A program made the translations under genes and the position numbers. 64,000 nucleotides of DNA from positions 124,001-188,000 of the forward strand of contig NZ_FCNU01000032.1 of the NCBI RefSeq assembly GCF_001545115.1, read 5' to 3'. Below are positions 50,774 through 60,075 of the stretch, piece after piece; the first letter of the stretch is position 1; each line of letters starts with the position of its first letter. The notes beneath the pieces were generated by a model that saw only the letters and a list, made by a program, of their open reading frames with translations, had not been told where the DNA came from and searched no databases. This DNA is from Candidatus Protochlamydia phocaeensis. GTDB lineage: Bacteria > Chlamydiota > Chlamydiia > Chlamydiales > Parachlamydiaceae.

Positions 50774-51595
50774 TTATTTTTCCTCCTTGGAAAGGCTTGA
50801 GGCTTCATCGAAATCCTCTTCCTTATATTTAGAAGAATGGGAGTTTTCGTCTTCGTCTTCTTCTGACTGGTCCTCTTTACTTGCGTAAACTTTAATATCG
50901 TTCTTTTTATCGATAATAGCTTTTGCTAGCGTTTCGAGGATGAGCTTAATGCTCTTTAAAGCATCGTCGTTGCAAGCGATCACGTATTCAATCGGATCTG
51001 GATCGCAATTCGTATCAACAAGACCCATGACAGGAATACCAAGTTTATTGGCTTCTGCAACTGCCAAATGTTCCTTGCTAGGATCAACGACAATGATCAA
51101 TCCTGGAGGTTTACGCATGCCGCGTACACCAGAAAGGTTTTTCTCTAATTTTATTTGGTCTTTGGTAAGCAAAGATAATTCTTTTTTCGTCAACCCTTCG
51201 CCACCTGTAGAAATGCGCTTCTCAATGCGGTCCAGTTTTTTGATAGACTGGCGAATCGTTGACAAGTTTGTCAGCATTCCACCCAACCAGCGTTCGCAAA
51301 CATAAAATTCGCCACATTGCTCGGCCAATTCGCGCAGAACGGCTTTTGCTTGCTTCTTTGTTCCGACAAATAAAATAGATTTATGTTTAGCAACAACATC
51401 TCTCACGATTTCAACCGCATTGCGGATTTGTTGCAGAGTTTTTGCTAGATCAATGATGTAAAGACCATTGCGTTCTTCGAAAATGAAACGCTTCATTTTC
51501 GGATTCCAACGGCTAGTTTGGTGTCCAAAATGGGCACCTGCTTCTAACAGATCTTTAATGGAAATAGGAAGAGTTTGGGTTTTATTCTGAGCCAA
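50774..51595 (-). CDS. rpsB: 30S ribosomal protein S2
   Basis: The 273-residue S2 has DLLEAGAHFGHQTSRWNPKM at the start, LFVGTKKQAKAVLRELAEQC, RWLGGMLTNLSTIRQSIKKL and GLIIVVDPSKEHLAVAEANK. The C-terminus carries an acidic/serine extension (about 238-273, SEEDEDENSHSSKYKEEDFD) beyond the usual S2 end. It is the first gene of the rpsB-tsf unit. Confidence 0.97.
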   Translation of the reverse strand: MAQNKTQTLPISIKDLLEAGAHFGHQTSRWNPKMKRFIFEERNGLYIIDLAKTLQQIRNAVEIVRDVVAKHKSILFVGTKKQAKAVLRELAEQCGEFYVCERWLGGMLTNLSTIRQSIKKLDRIEKRISTGGEGLTKKELSLLTKDQIKLEKNLSGVRGMRKPPGLIIVVDPSKEHLAVAEANKLGIPVMGLVDTNCDPDPIEYVIACNDDALKSIKLILETLAKAIIDKKNDIKVYASKEDQSEEDEDENSHSSKYKEEDFDEASSLSKEEK

Positions 51596-51699
51596 GCCTT
51601 GTCCCTTTATGTTGACGACGGCATCTTGTCTTAGACAAGATTTCGGTCTTGGTTAAACATGTTTATAGTGAAAAATAGATAGATAAGGTGAATATCTAT

Positions 51700-51770
51700 A
51701 GCGCCTGATCAGAATCGAACTGACACTCGTAGCTTGGAAGGCTACTGTTCTACCATTGAACTACAGGCGC
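51700..51770 (-). tRNA. tRNA-Gly (anticodon TCC)
   Basis: Acceptor GCGCCTG pairs with CAGGCGC plus discriminator T. The D arm is GTTCAATGGTAGAAC and the anticodon arm is GTAGC-CTTCCAA-GCTAC. The T arm is TGTCA-GTTCGAT-TCTGA by position. It sits between pbp2 and rpsB, the position where Chlamydia has tRNA-Gly followed by ompA. Confidence 0.94.
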
Positions 51771-51865
51771 ATGGAATGAGCAATATTATCTTCATCTTCC
51801 TATTTTTGTGCAAGAGCTAAACGTAAAAAAATATGCGATTCCTTCAAAAAGACGCTTTAAATGAA

Positions 51866-54800
51866 TTATTTGTCATACTTTTCTTTGAGTTCGCGCCACT
51901 TTTTAACAATCTGAGCCGCTAAGGGAGCCGCCTCTTTTCCATATCCGCCAAAGCGCAAGTAAACGACAACGACCAGCTCAGGTTGGCCAAATTCGTCTTT
52001 CAAGATAAAAACATTTTTATTTTTATCATTTTGATCTTTCTGAAAAGCTATGCTGCCAAACCAAACGTGCGTATAAATGCTTGCGCCTTCATTTAAATCC
52101 AAATCAATATTTTCAACAGATTCGGATGTACTCGTCTTCCCCAGCAATTGGTCCTTTAGCTCTGTGAAATGGCGGATTGCTTCCGGATGCTGCTGATACA
52201 GCCTAGTCAAACTGCTAAGGCTTTCTTGATGGGTTCTTAGGGCTGCAGCCCGCAGTCCTTTTAAAATAATTTGCCGGACAATTTCTGGCATAAAGATTTC
52301 TTTTCTCGTTTCGGTGGGAACGGTTTTTACCAAGCTTTCCTGATCTTTGCCTGCAATGGCTGTAAATAAAGGAAAATCAACGCCGATTAAGGACAGGCTA
52401 TCTTGATAGGCAAAATAGGGCGGACAGGCAATTTGGTCCTCTCCGCGCAAGGGTTCTCGGCCGGCTGTTAAATTCACAATTTTCGGTTTAAGCACTTTGC
52501 CTCCATTGGCAATGGCAGACAACATGACGGCTGTTTGCAAAGGCGTGACCACTAAAGAGTGCTGGCCGATGGCCATGGCATATAACCCCGTGCGATTGGT
52601 TGTCAAATCCTGCGGCACTTTTCCCGCAATCTCGCCCGGCAAATCAATGCCGGTCCGACTGCCATAAGAGAATAAACGGGCCGCCTGGGATAAGTCATCC
52701 GGGCTGTCCAAACATTCCCCAGCCAGAAGCGAAAAGTAAGGGTTGCTGGATACTTCTAGAGCCCGGATGAGATCGACCCGCCCGTTATGCTGGTGCGCCA
52801 AGCTGCGGGGCAGGCGCCCTCCTTTATACAATTGCGGAATAGGCTTTCCGTCTTCCGTATAGCCCACATAGCGGGTTTGGCCTTTCGTATACACTTCATC
52901 AATGATAGTCAACGGATTGAGATCCAAAAAAGAGACGACTTTCTTGTCCAGCTTGTGATATTGCTGAATCAAGGCAGCATAAGACGTAACAAGCTTAAAT
53001 AGGGAACCTTGAATAGTTGCTTGCCGATACGCATGCGAACGGGCATAACCAAAACCATAGATGGGATAAAAAGCAGCCGCCAAATGCTTTTCCAAGGGAT
53101 CTTTATGGCTGCGCAAATAGCGGTAGCGGCCTAAAAGCGGACGGGTCAGCTCTTGATAAGGCCGCATTGTCCGCAAATATGCTATTCTCAAAAAAATAGG
53201 GAGTGGCTTCAGCGCTTTCTGCATGATATCGTAGGCCTCTCTCCATTCAACCGCCTGATAGGCCCCTTGCCCGAGCTCTTGATACCACCGGCTAAAATAA
53301 GCCTGATAAGGGGTCCATTCGACAGGATAAGTATCGAAGGAAGGATTTCCGGTCAAGAAAACTAAAAGTAAGTCCCATCGATAATGCTCCCAAAACGCTT
53401 TAAATAGATGGGTCTCATACTGGTCTAAATAATCCAAATAGGGCTTGGGATATGTTTTAGCGGCTTTCTCCTCCGCTCGTTTTACCTTCAAAAAGTTTTT
53501 TTCTTCATTCTTCCGCCATTCTCTAAAATCATTATCATGAAAGAGTTCTTTAGCGAATTCCTTTACAAGTGCAGTCAGCTTGATCAAACTGCCGGTCGTC
53601 TTGCGATAGGTTTCTAAAGGATTATTCCCTACATATTCCAAAAGCTCAGGAGTAAAGCGCTCTTCATCGACAGCCAGACGACATAAATCCACCAATAAAA
53701 CCTTGTCATAATTTTGCGGCAACCGATCCAAATAGGCATCCAATTTTTTTTTAATATCTTTTGCTTGATCCTGATGGATCTGGAAAGCAGCCAGCTGCTT
53801 TTGCCTTTCCGAAGCTTTAGCCGGCTGCAGATAGGGCTCATGCTCGTCTGCTGTATAAAGGCAATTGAAAATCGTATAGGGGTCCCAATCCGGATAAAGG
53901 CTTGTCAGTTCTTTTACATAGCGTTGAAGATAAATGGCTTGGTTCAAGTCGGTTATTCGATTGACAGCTGATCTCAACGGACTTTCCGCCGGTAAAATAA
54001 AATCCAGATAAGCGGGCCAAGAAAGCGGACGCTGCTCGTCATAAAAAGTTTGGCTTAAGCTGTCATAGCGCTCTCTTTCCAGAGGCTGCTGCTGATCCCA
54101 AACATCTGCTAAATAGGCCTCATTTTCAAACCAGCGGTTAATGCGCCTTTTTTTTTGTTTCTGCTCTTCCCCTTGTCCGGATGCAATGAAATCGTTGGGA
54201 TCAAAGCGTGGATATGAGGCTAACGTTAGAATTTCTGCCGTATAGGGATCCATAACAACCACGGCTCCGCTCTTTATCCAAGGATGCTTTTGGGCAAGAA
54301 TCGTTTTTTTGATCGCCCCCAGCCCGGATTTGCGCACCAAACGCAGCTCTTCATTTTGCGCAAGCAGCTGCTCAGCATACTCTTGCAGCTCGGCCGAAAT
54401 AGTCAAAAGGATGCGATGGCCGGAAAGAGGAGCCCTTGAACCCGGCAGCTCTCTTAGGAAATTACCCTTGGAGTCCGAATAAAAGCTTTTCTTGCCGTAA
54501 AATCCGCGCAGTTGCTCTTCATACACGCCCTCAATTCCTGTTTTGCCGACATAGTCATGAATGGTATAAGCTTTATCTTCTAAATCTTTTAATCGCTTGC
54601 GAGCTTGAGCGGTCGTTTCAATTCCTTCGGGAAGCTCGTTCTCTATCCCATCTTCCCTCTCACTGATCAGCTGCTCTAAGATCTTCATCTCTTGCAAGAT
54701 TTTCTCATATTCTTGGCGATTAATCGCCCCCATATAGCCAATAATATCGGCTGCTACACGCCCTCTTGGATAATAGCGCTTGGGTAAGCGCCGCATGTAA

Positions 54801-55339
54801 ATGCCCGGCCAATCTTTTTCAAGCATCTTAAGCCGGTAATACTCGGCTTCCGACACCTCTTCTTTAATAATAAAAGGGACTTGCGAATAATAAGACGCCT
54901 TTGCATGGATAAGGTCTTCAATGCGCTCGGCATCCAAATTCAATTCTCGAGCTAAAAGCTCCGCCAGTTGGTGAATGTATTCCCGTCTTTTAAATACTTT
55001 GATTCGTTTGCCATTTTCATCCTTTTGCCAAACGAACGAAGGGATTTCACGGAGTTGAGAATAAAGAATAGTGGCTTGATAATGAACGCGATTGATGGCT
55101 AAAGGCAAATTGAAACGATCGCGAATGGTCGCCCGCGTAGCAGGTTCAATGACGACCTTGCGCTGAGGCTTGCGAGACTCTTCTAATTTTTGATCGTATT
55201 GAATGACCGCCAAATGCCACACCCGCATAATAATCAATATCAGGGCAATCAAGATGAAATGCAGAATGCGATTTGCCTTAGTCGGAATATCAAGATGCTG
55301 GAGATCCAGGCGACTGCGTTTTGAGTGAGAACGTGCCAT
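51866..55339 (-). CDS. pbp2: Penicillin-binding protein 2 (transpeptidase) with large insertion
   Basis: Inner-membrane D,D-transpeptidase for peptidoglycan crosslinking. At 1157 residues it is nearly twice the usual PBP2. It has one membrane helix (about 25-45), a dimerisation domain and the catalytic domain with Ser779-x-x-Lys782 (IQGSLFKLVTSY), the SxN motif Ser864-Ser865-Asn866 (LEVSSNPYFS) and Lys1068-Thr-Ser (LLGKTSTSES) in place of KTG. Between DPYTAEILTLASYPRFDPND (about 365-384) and the SxxK lies a 390-residue charged insertion, a feature also of chlamydial PBP2. Chlamydiae lack FtsZ and use PBP2 in polarised division. Confidence 0.92.
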   Translation of the reverse strand: MARSHSKRSRLDLQHLDIPTKANRILHFILIALILIIMRVWHLAVIQYDQKLEESRKPQRKVVIEPATRATIRDRFNLPLAINRVHYQATILYSQLREIPSFVWQKDENGKRIKVFKRREYIHQLAELLARELNLDAERIEDLIHAKASYYSQVPFIIKEEVSEAEYYRLKMLEKDWPGIYMRRLPKRYYPRGRVAADIIGYMGAINRQEYEKILQEMKILEQLISEREDGIENELPEGIETTAQARKRLKDLEDKAYTIHDYVGKTGIEGVYEEQLRGFYGKKSFYSDSKGNFLRELPGSRAPLSGHRILLTISAELQEYAEQLLAQNEELRLVRKSGLGAIKKTILAQKHPWIKSGAVVVMDPYTAEILTLASYPRFDPNDFIASGQGEEQKQKKRRINRWFENEAYLADVWDQQQPLERERYDSLSQTFYDEQRPLSWPAYLDFILPAESPLRSAVNRITDLNQAIYLQRYVKELTSLYPDWDPYTIFNCLYTADEHEPYLQPAKASERQKQLAAFQIHQDQAKDIKKKLDAYLDRLPQNYDKVLLVDLCRLAVDEERFTPELLEYVGNNPLETYRKTTGSLIKLTALVKEFAKELFHDNDFREWRKNEEKNFLKVKRAEEKAAKTYPKPYLDYLDQYETHLFKAFWEHYRWDLLLVFLTGNPSFDTYPVEWTPYQAYFSRWYQELGQGAYQAVEWREAYDIMQKALKPLPIFLRIAYLRTMRPYQELTRPLLGRYRYLRSHKDPLEKHLAAAFYPIYGFGYARSHAYRQATIQGSLFKLVTSYAALIQQYHKLDKKVVSFLDLNPLTIIDEVYTKGQTRYVGYTEDGKPIPQLYKGGRLPRSLAHQHNGRVDLIRALEVSSNPYFSLLAGECLDSPDDLSQAARLFSYGSRTGIDLPGEIAGKVPQDLTTNRTGLYAMAIGQHSLVVTPLQTAVMLSAIANGGKVLKPKIVNLTAGREPLRGEDQIACPPYFAYQDSLSLIGVDFPLFTAIAGKDQESLVKTVPTETRKEIFMPEIVRQIILKGLRAAALRTHQESLSSLTRLYQQHPEAIRHFTELKDQLLGKTSTSESVENIDLDLNEGASIYTHVWFGSIAFQKDQNDKNKNVFILKDEFGQPELVVVVYLRFGGYGKEAAPLAAQIVKKWRELKEKYDK

Positions 55340-55535
55340 GCCGTCTTTATCTTAAAGGTTCAAGTAAACTTAAAGCTTAAGGGATTGAATCGAATAAAGA
55401 AAAGATAGAAGAAATCTTTCTTCATAAGTTTTCCCCTTATTCCCTTCTAATTTCCGCTTTAGAAGTGACCAGAAACTTAAAAACAAAACTTGCCGTCTCA
55501 TTTATTAGAGAGGGAAAGATTTTGAATAAAGTAAA

Positions 55536-56228
55536 CTAGAGGCGCCATTCTTTGATGAGTTGATTGGCGCGAACGAGATCATCGGGAAAATCAATTTCCG
55601 CGCATTCATTGGAGGCAACGGGAATGCTCCAGACAATTTGTCCGCTTTGAATTCCTTTCTCAATGCCTTTTTCAAAGTAATCTTTGGGATGACAGTCAGC
55701 TAAATTTTGCTTTAGAAGGGGCAAATCTGCCTGTTTATAATAGTTAATGCCTAGGGCTTCTCCTTGAGGCTGCCCCACTTGTTTAGACACTTCTAAGATT
55801 CGTCCTTCTTCATTAGTCCGGTATTTGACCTCTTCTTCTTCCACCGAGGCCTGATTGACGATCATTCCCGTGCAGTCTTTTCTCAAAATTTTGCTTAAAA
55901 TGGAAGGATGAAAAACGACGTCGCCATTAAGCCATAGGACGTCGTCGTCTATTTTTCTGAGGGCACGCAGCAAACTTTTAGCCGTATTTTCCTGCTCGAA
56001 AAGTGGATTATAAATATAAATGAGATCGGGAAAGACAGACATGATGGCTTCTTTTTGATAGCCGACGACAAGATAGACTTGATCTAAGGAAAGGTATTCC
56101 TCCAGGGCATCCAATTGGAATTGCAGAATGGATTTTCCGTTGACCAACTGAGTAAGGGCTTTTGGCCGATGGTCTTCCTTTCCATCCAGCCGACTCCCCA
56201 CTCCGGCAGCTAAAATGACGACTTTCAT
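55536..56228 (-). CDS. Nucleotidyltransferase (sugar or choline-phosphate type)
   Basis: The 230-residue NTP-transferase domain protein has the Rossmann-like start VVILAAGVGSRLDGKEDHRP (signature GxGxRL) with lysine KAL, then WLNGDVVFHPSILSK holding a metal-binding Asp. It resembles small cytidylyl- or thymidylyltransferases such as LicC. It overlaps the next gene by four bases. It could make an activated alcohol or sugar phosphate, perhaps a donor related to the glycerophosphotransferase at 41212, but no direct link is shown. Confidence 0.82.
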   Translation of the reverse strand: MKVVILAAGVGSRLDGKEDHRPKALTQLVNGKSILQFQLDALEEYLSLDQVYLVVGYQKEAIMSVFPDLIYIYNPLFEQENTAKSLLRALRKIDDDVLWLNGDVVFHPSILSKILRKDCTGMIVNQASVEEEEVKYRTNEEGRILEVSKQVGQPQGEALGINYYKQADLPLLKQNLADCHPKDYFEKGIEKGIQSGQIVWSIPVASNECAEIDFPDDLVRANQLIKEWRL

Positions 56229-57916
56229 GATTTATCCACAGTTAAAGAAGCGGACTGATCTTCTACCAACCACGTATTCCCTTTTCGCACAATTGGCAAT
56301 AAAAGGTAAGAAGGAAATTTTTCCCCAACGTAAAGCATATTTTTAGCGACTTTAAACTTGCCCGTATTTCCTCCGATTAATCCCACATTCATATTTTTCT
56401 CATAGCGGGGATAACTGGAGCTGCTAATTGACAAGCGGATAGAGTGTCCCTTAGCAAAAACGATGCTTGTTGCCCATAGGTCAATGGTAATGGGAATCGG
56501 CTGGTTGGGTTTGAGCTCCTGTGGCTGCTCACTTTGAAAGCACATGACGCCAAGGCGGTAGCTTCCTTCGGAAATAAGAATGCTACGGCCATCCGGATAA
56601 ACATCGCATAAGCGGATGACGAGATCGGTATCCTTTTGATCGGAAGCAAAAAAGAGCTTGGCCGAGAGATTGCCTGTGACTTCGATATCCTCTTCAAGCG
56701 GTTCCGATGTAAAAACCAGGATATCGTCGCGCTCTTCAATAGAGGCTTGATTTGTTGGACCGGACGGCAAAAACAAATTGCGTCCGCCATTGGTCTCAAT
56801 GGGATTGCGAGGATCATAGGTATAGGACAAAATCCCGGTAAAGGGAACCTGCAATTGCAGCCCCTCATAAGAATTCAAATAGTAAGGCGTTGCCTTGGAA
56901 GGCACAGGCCATATATTTGATGTGCGCCAGACATTGCCGCTTGATTCTTCTCCATCAAAGGGTCCCATGACATAGTAAGTCACAGGGGGCAAATGCTCGA
57001 TCCCATTATGCATCCCTTTTAAATAATAATCGAACCAGCGCTTGGGCGAAATATCAAAGGGAGGACTGACCCCTGCAGCGGGCACTTCAAAATCTCCGAA
57101 TTGCTTAGAGACGGGCCAGTAATGCGTCCATGGCCCCACGACTAGCTTTTGCTGGCCCTTTGCCCCCTTGCCCCCTTCGTTTTGTCTGGAAGCAAAAGCG
57201 CTCAATGTGCCCTGCAAAAAGGTATCATACCATCCTCCCACATGCATACCAGGCACGTGGACGCGATGGGAGACTTCCAAGGCATTTAACTGTTTCCAAA
57301 ATTCATTATAGAAAGGCCGCTGACAAACGTAATTTAAAACGCCTGTATCGCGGGCATAAAAACCAAGCCAGCCTTCGGCCTGATTTTTCAGCAAGACGCC
57401 TCCTGGAAAAATGCCGTGATGATAGAGGCTCGCAGCAGCCACAATAATATATTGGCATTGCAAATGCGGAGGATTAGAAGGCGCCATTAGAAGCTGAGTG
57501 ATCCCTAAGGCTGAAGATCCCCAAGTGCCGATCTTTCCATTTGTATAGGGACTGCTGGCAAGCCACTCCACTGTATCGTAGCCATCCTGGAGCTTTCCCC
57601 ATCCATCGGAAATAAAGGGGAATGTTTTTCCCTCCGTGTCGAGCACATTGCGCGTATCTTGAATGGCTATGACATAACCTGCCTTGCTCATTTCAGCAAA
57701 GCTTTTCCAATAAGCAGACTCGCGGCCGGCCGGACTGCGCAGTAAGATGCACGGCAGCCCCTTAGCCTCCGGTGAAGGCAAATAAAGATCTGTGGGCAAA
57801 ACGACCCCATCCCGCATGGGAATCATGACCGTTAAATCAGGCTTGAGCTCATCTGCTGCATGTAACAGCTGCAGAACAACTAAAAAAAGACAAACATAAC
57901 GACGAATGCAAACCAT
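56225..57916 (-). CDS. CocE/NonD-family exported hydrolase (X-Pro dipeptidyl-peptidase S15 type)
   Basis: The 563-residue protein has a signal peptide (about 1-21, LLHAA), an alpha/beta-hydrolase domain and a C-terminal jelly-roll domain (about 380-560), as in cocaine esterase and S15 peptidases. Catalytic candidates are Ser135 (TWGSSALGI), Asp231 (GGWYDTFLQG) and His265 (VVGPWTHYW). MIPMRDGVVLPTDLYLP is the typical family opening. The predicted location is periplasm or outside. Substrate is unknown: ester, acyl-peptide or X-Pro dipeptide. It overlaps the nucleotidyltransferase start by four bases. Confidence 0.88.
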   Translation of the reverse strand: MVCIRRYVCLFLVVLQLLHAADELKPDLTVMIPMRDGVVLPTDLYLPSPEAKGLPCILLRSPAGRESAYWKSFAEMSKAGYVIAIQDTRNVLDTEGKTFPFISDGWGKLQDGYDTVEWLASSPYTNGKIGTWGSSALGITQLLMAPSNPPHLQCQYIIVAAASLYHHGIFPGGVLLKNQAEGWLGFYARDTGVLNYVCQRPFYNEFWKQLNALEVSHRVHVPGMHVGGWYDTFLQGTLSAFASRQNEGGKGAKGQQKLVVGPWTHYWPVSKQFGDFEVPAAGVSPPFDISPKRWFDYYLKGMHNGIEHLPPVTYYVMGPFDGEESSGNVWRTSNIWPVPSKATPYYLNSYEGLQLQVPFTGILSYTYDPRNPIETNGGRNLFLPSGPTNQASIEERDDILVFTSEPLEEDIEVTGNLSAKLFFASDQKDTDLVIRLCDVYPDGRSILISEGSYRLGVMCFQSEQPQELKPNQPIPITIDLWATSIVFAKGHSIRLSISSSSYPRYEKNMNVGLIGGNTGKFKVAKNMLYVGEKFPSYLLLPIVRKGNTWLVEDQSASLTVDKS

Positions 57917-58213
57917 GATAATTCAACTTCATTCCTTCTATTAATAAAAAACCACAGGTCCAAGTAAGAAAAGAAGAATTGGATGAGAATTCTTTTCTTA
58001 GCCGATCGGCTGCTTGAAAATCCTGTGGCGGAAGAGGGGCCTATCGCTTTGCAATTTTTCTAAATATGCGACGCCCTTAACCTAAAAGTTGAATGAATTG
58101 CCTAAAAGCAGGAGAAGATCATTAATATCGCATAACCTGCAAGCATCGTTAAGCAACCACTTGATACAGGCCTCTTACTCCTAAGCGACTAAATTCAAAA
58201 CTTCAGGCCTTCT

Positions 58214-58501
58214 TTAAGCTTTAGCAACTGCGCGTGCAGCTAAACGAGATTTTGTGCGGCTAACTTTGTTGAGTTTAAAAACGCCTTTCTTCGCACATTT
58301 GTCTAAAATGCTATAGACTTCATCTAATTTGCTCTTCGTTGCTGCTTCATCCCCTTTTACCAATGAATCTTGGAAAGAGCGGATCGCCGTTCTCACGCGA
58401 GACTTGTAAGTTTTGTTATTCAAGCGTCTTTTTTTATTTTGGAGATCGCGCTTTTGCGCTGTTGGACGCTTGACTTTTTTTGTTTCTTCTTGCTTTGCCA
58501 T
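58214..58501 (-). CDS. rpsT: 30S ribosomal protein S20
   Basis: The 95-residue, lysine-rich helical protein shows S20 features: QKRDLQNKKRRLNNKTYKSR, RVRTAIRSF and a C-terminal GVFKLNKVSRTKSRLAARAV. It is monocistronic, with the divergent RluA-family gene upstream. Confidence 0.95.
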   Translation of the reverse strand: MAKQEETKKVKRPTAQKRDLQNKKRRLNNKTYKSRVRTAIRSFQDSLVKGDEAATKSKLDEVYSILDKCAKKGVFKLNKVSRTKSRLAARAVAKA

Positions 58502-58665
58502 TTTTCCTCTAGGGTTTAAAAACTTTTATAAGAAGGAATCCAATTATAGGAAATAGAGCTTAATTCGTCAAAGATTACTTGCATATAAATTGTCTTGGAA
58601 AAAACTTTCATTAATAGCAAGATAGTTGTTAAAAACAATAAACAGCATTTAAATTTAAAGATTTT

Positions 58666-59511
58666 ATGAAATATCTTGCTCAAAGCGATACCTCTATTTT
58701 AGAGGCCTTAACCCAGTTGGCACCTCAAAGTTCTAAGAATACCTTACGTTCGTGGCTGAAAGAAGGACGGGTACAGATTGATGGCGTTTTAATTAAAACC
58801 CCCAACTTTCCTGTTCTAAAAGGCCAGCTTGTTACTGTGGTCCAACGTAAGAAATTTATTGGACAAGGAATTGAAATTCTTTATGAAGATAACGACCTTG
58901 TCTTCATCAATAAACCGTCAGGCCTCTTGAGCGTTTCGACTGCTTTCGAGAAAGGTGAAACAGCCCATGCCCTTTTAAAAGCCTATTATCGACCACGCAA
59001 AGTGTTTGTCATCCACCGCTTGGATCAAGATACATCCGGCGTCATGATTTTTGCCTTCAACCAAGAGACCTGCGACCGCTTAAAAGATTTATTTGAAGTC
59101 CATCATATTCAACGCTCTTATACAGCCATTGTCGAAGGGCAATTCCTTTCTCCCAAAGGGACCTGGAAAAGCTATCTCTATGAGGACGAGCAATATGTCG
59201 TCCACGAAACGGAAGATCCTTCTTTTGGACGGCTGGCCATTACGCATTACCGGACATTAGCTGCCCTCAAGCGCTATTCCCTCCTTGAGCTGACTCTAGA
59301 GACAGGACGCAAAAATCAGATTCGCGTCCATTGCCAATCAGCCGGGCATCCTGTCGTAGGAGATAAGAAATACGGCGCACAAACGAACCCCCTCAAGCGC
59401 CTCTGCCTACATGCCCATCTGCTCGCTTTCCGGCATCCCATCAGTAAAAAAGAATTGAAAATCGAATCGCCCATCCCTGAAGAGTTCTATCGCTTAATTC
59501 CCAAAAATTAG
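58666..59511 (+). CDS. RluA-family pseudouridine synthase
   Basis: The 281-residue protein has an N-terminal S4 RNA-binding domain (about 20-65, TLRSWLKEGRVQIDGVLIKT) and a catalytic domain. The universal motif HRLDQDTSGVMIF carries Asp120; INKPSGLLS and ETGRKNQIRVHCQSAGHPV-type segments (GRKNQIRVHC, GHPVVGDKKYG) are present. It isomerises uridines in rRNA or tRNA. Which site cannot be told from sequence; the length is close to the RluD/YtzG-like groups. Confidence 0.92.
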   Translation: MKYLAQSDTSILEALTQLAPQSSKNTLRSWLKEGRVQIDGVLIKTPNFPVLKGQLVTVVQRKKFIGQGIEILYEDNDLVFINKPSGLLSVSTAFEKGETAHALLKAYYRPRKVFVIHRLDQDTSGVMIFAFNQETCDRLKDLFEVHHIQRSYTAIVEGQFLSPKGTWKSYLYEDEQYVVHETEDPSFGRLAITHYRTLAALKRYSLLELTLETGRKNQIRVHCQSAGHPVVGDKKYGAQTNPLKRLCLHAHLLAFRHPISKKELKIESPIPEEFYRLIPKN

Positions 59512-59520
59512 GGAAAGGGT

Positions 59521-59979
59521 ATGATGATGCACCGCAATCCCCTTTGGATCGCCTTCCTCTGCTTAATCGGTCTGTATGTCATGGGATATACCATTTATAC
59601 AGGCCCGCAGCTTTATCATTATCTCCGCCTGACAGAAAAGCTTACTCCTCAACAGATCGAATGGTCGGTTGCCAAACTTGGAGAAGACGCCTTTGCGCCA
59701 GAAACCCACTACACCTTCTCTTTCGGAGGCAAAACCTATCAAGGCCAAACAATCTGGCACTCCCCTTATCTCAATGCCTGGGCGGGAAACGAAGCAACCG
59801 AAAAGCTCAAACAATCCACTCTGCCCGTATGGTTTGACCCCTCCTCGCCGCAGGTATCGACAATGGATAAGCACTTTCCGGTTAAACCCACTCTTTATTT
59901 AATCATGCTGTGGGGTTTGCTGCTTTATTTTATTGGATTGGGACGGTACGTCATCCGCTTCAACAGCGATAAAAACTAA
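59521..59979 (+). CDS. Small two-helix membrane protein, DUF3592-like
   Basis: The 152-residue protein has an N-terminal (about 7-28) and a C-terminal (about 122-142) membrane helix. A beta-rich extracytoplasmic loop lies between them (YTFSFGGKTYQGQTIWHSPY, then LPVWFDPSSPQVS), the pattern of DUF3592 proteins. It begins nine bases after the pseudouridine synthase gene (ATG ATG ATG, first used), so it is co-transcribed. Function is unknown. Confidence 0.72.
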   Translation: MMMHRNPLWIAFLCLIGLYVMGYTIYTGPQLYHYLRLTEKLTPQQIEWSVAKLGEDAFAPETHYTFSFGGKTYQGQTIWHSPYLNAWAGNEATEKLKQSTLPVWFDPSSPQVSTMDKHFPVKPTLYLIMLWGLLLYFIGLGRYVIRFNSDKN

Positions 59980-60075
59980 CGCAAGTTTTTTAGAACAATT
60001 TTTGCCAGTATCGTGCCCTTCGCTCCAAACCATGGGTGAGCAGCACCCATGGCGCGTAAGAGATAAGAGATAAGG

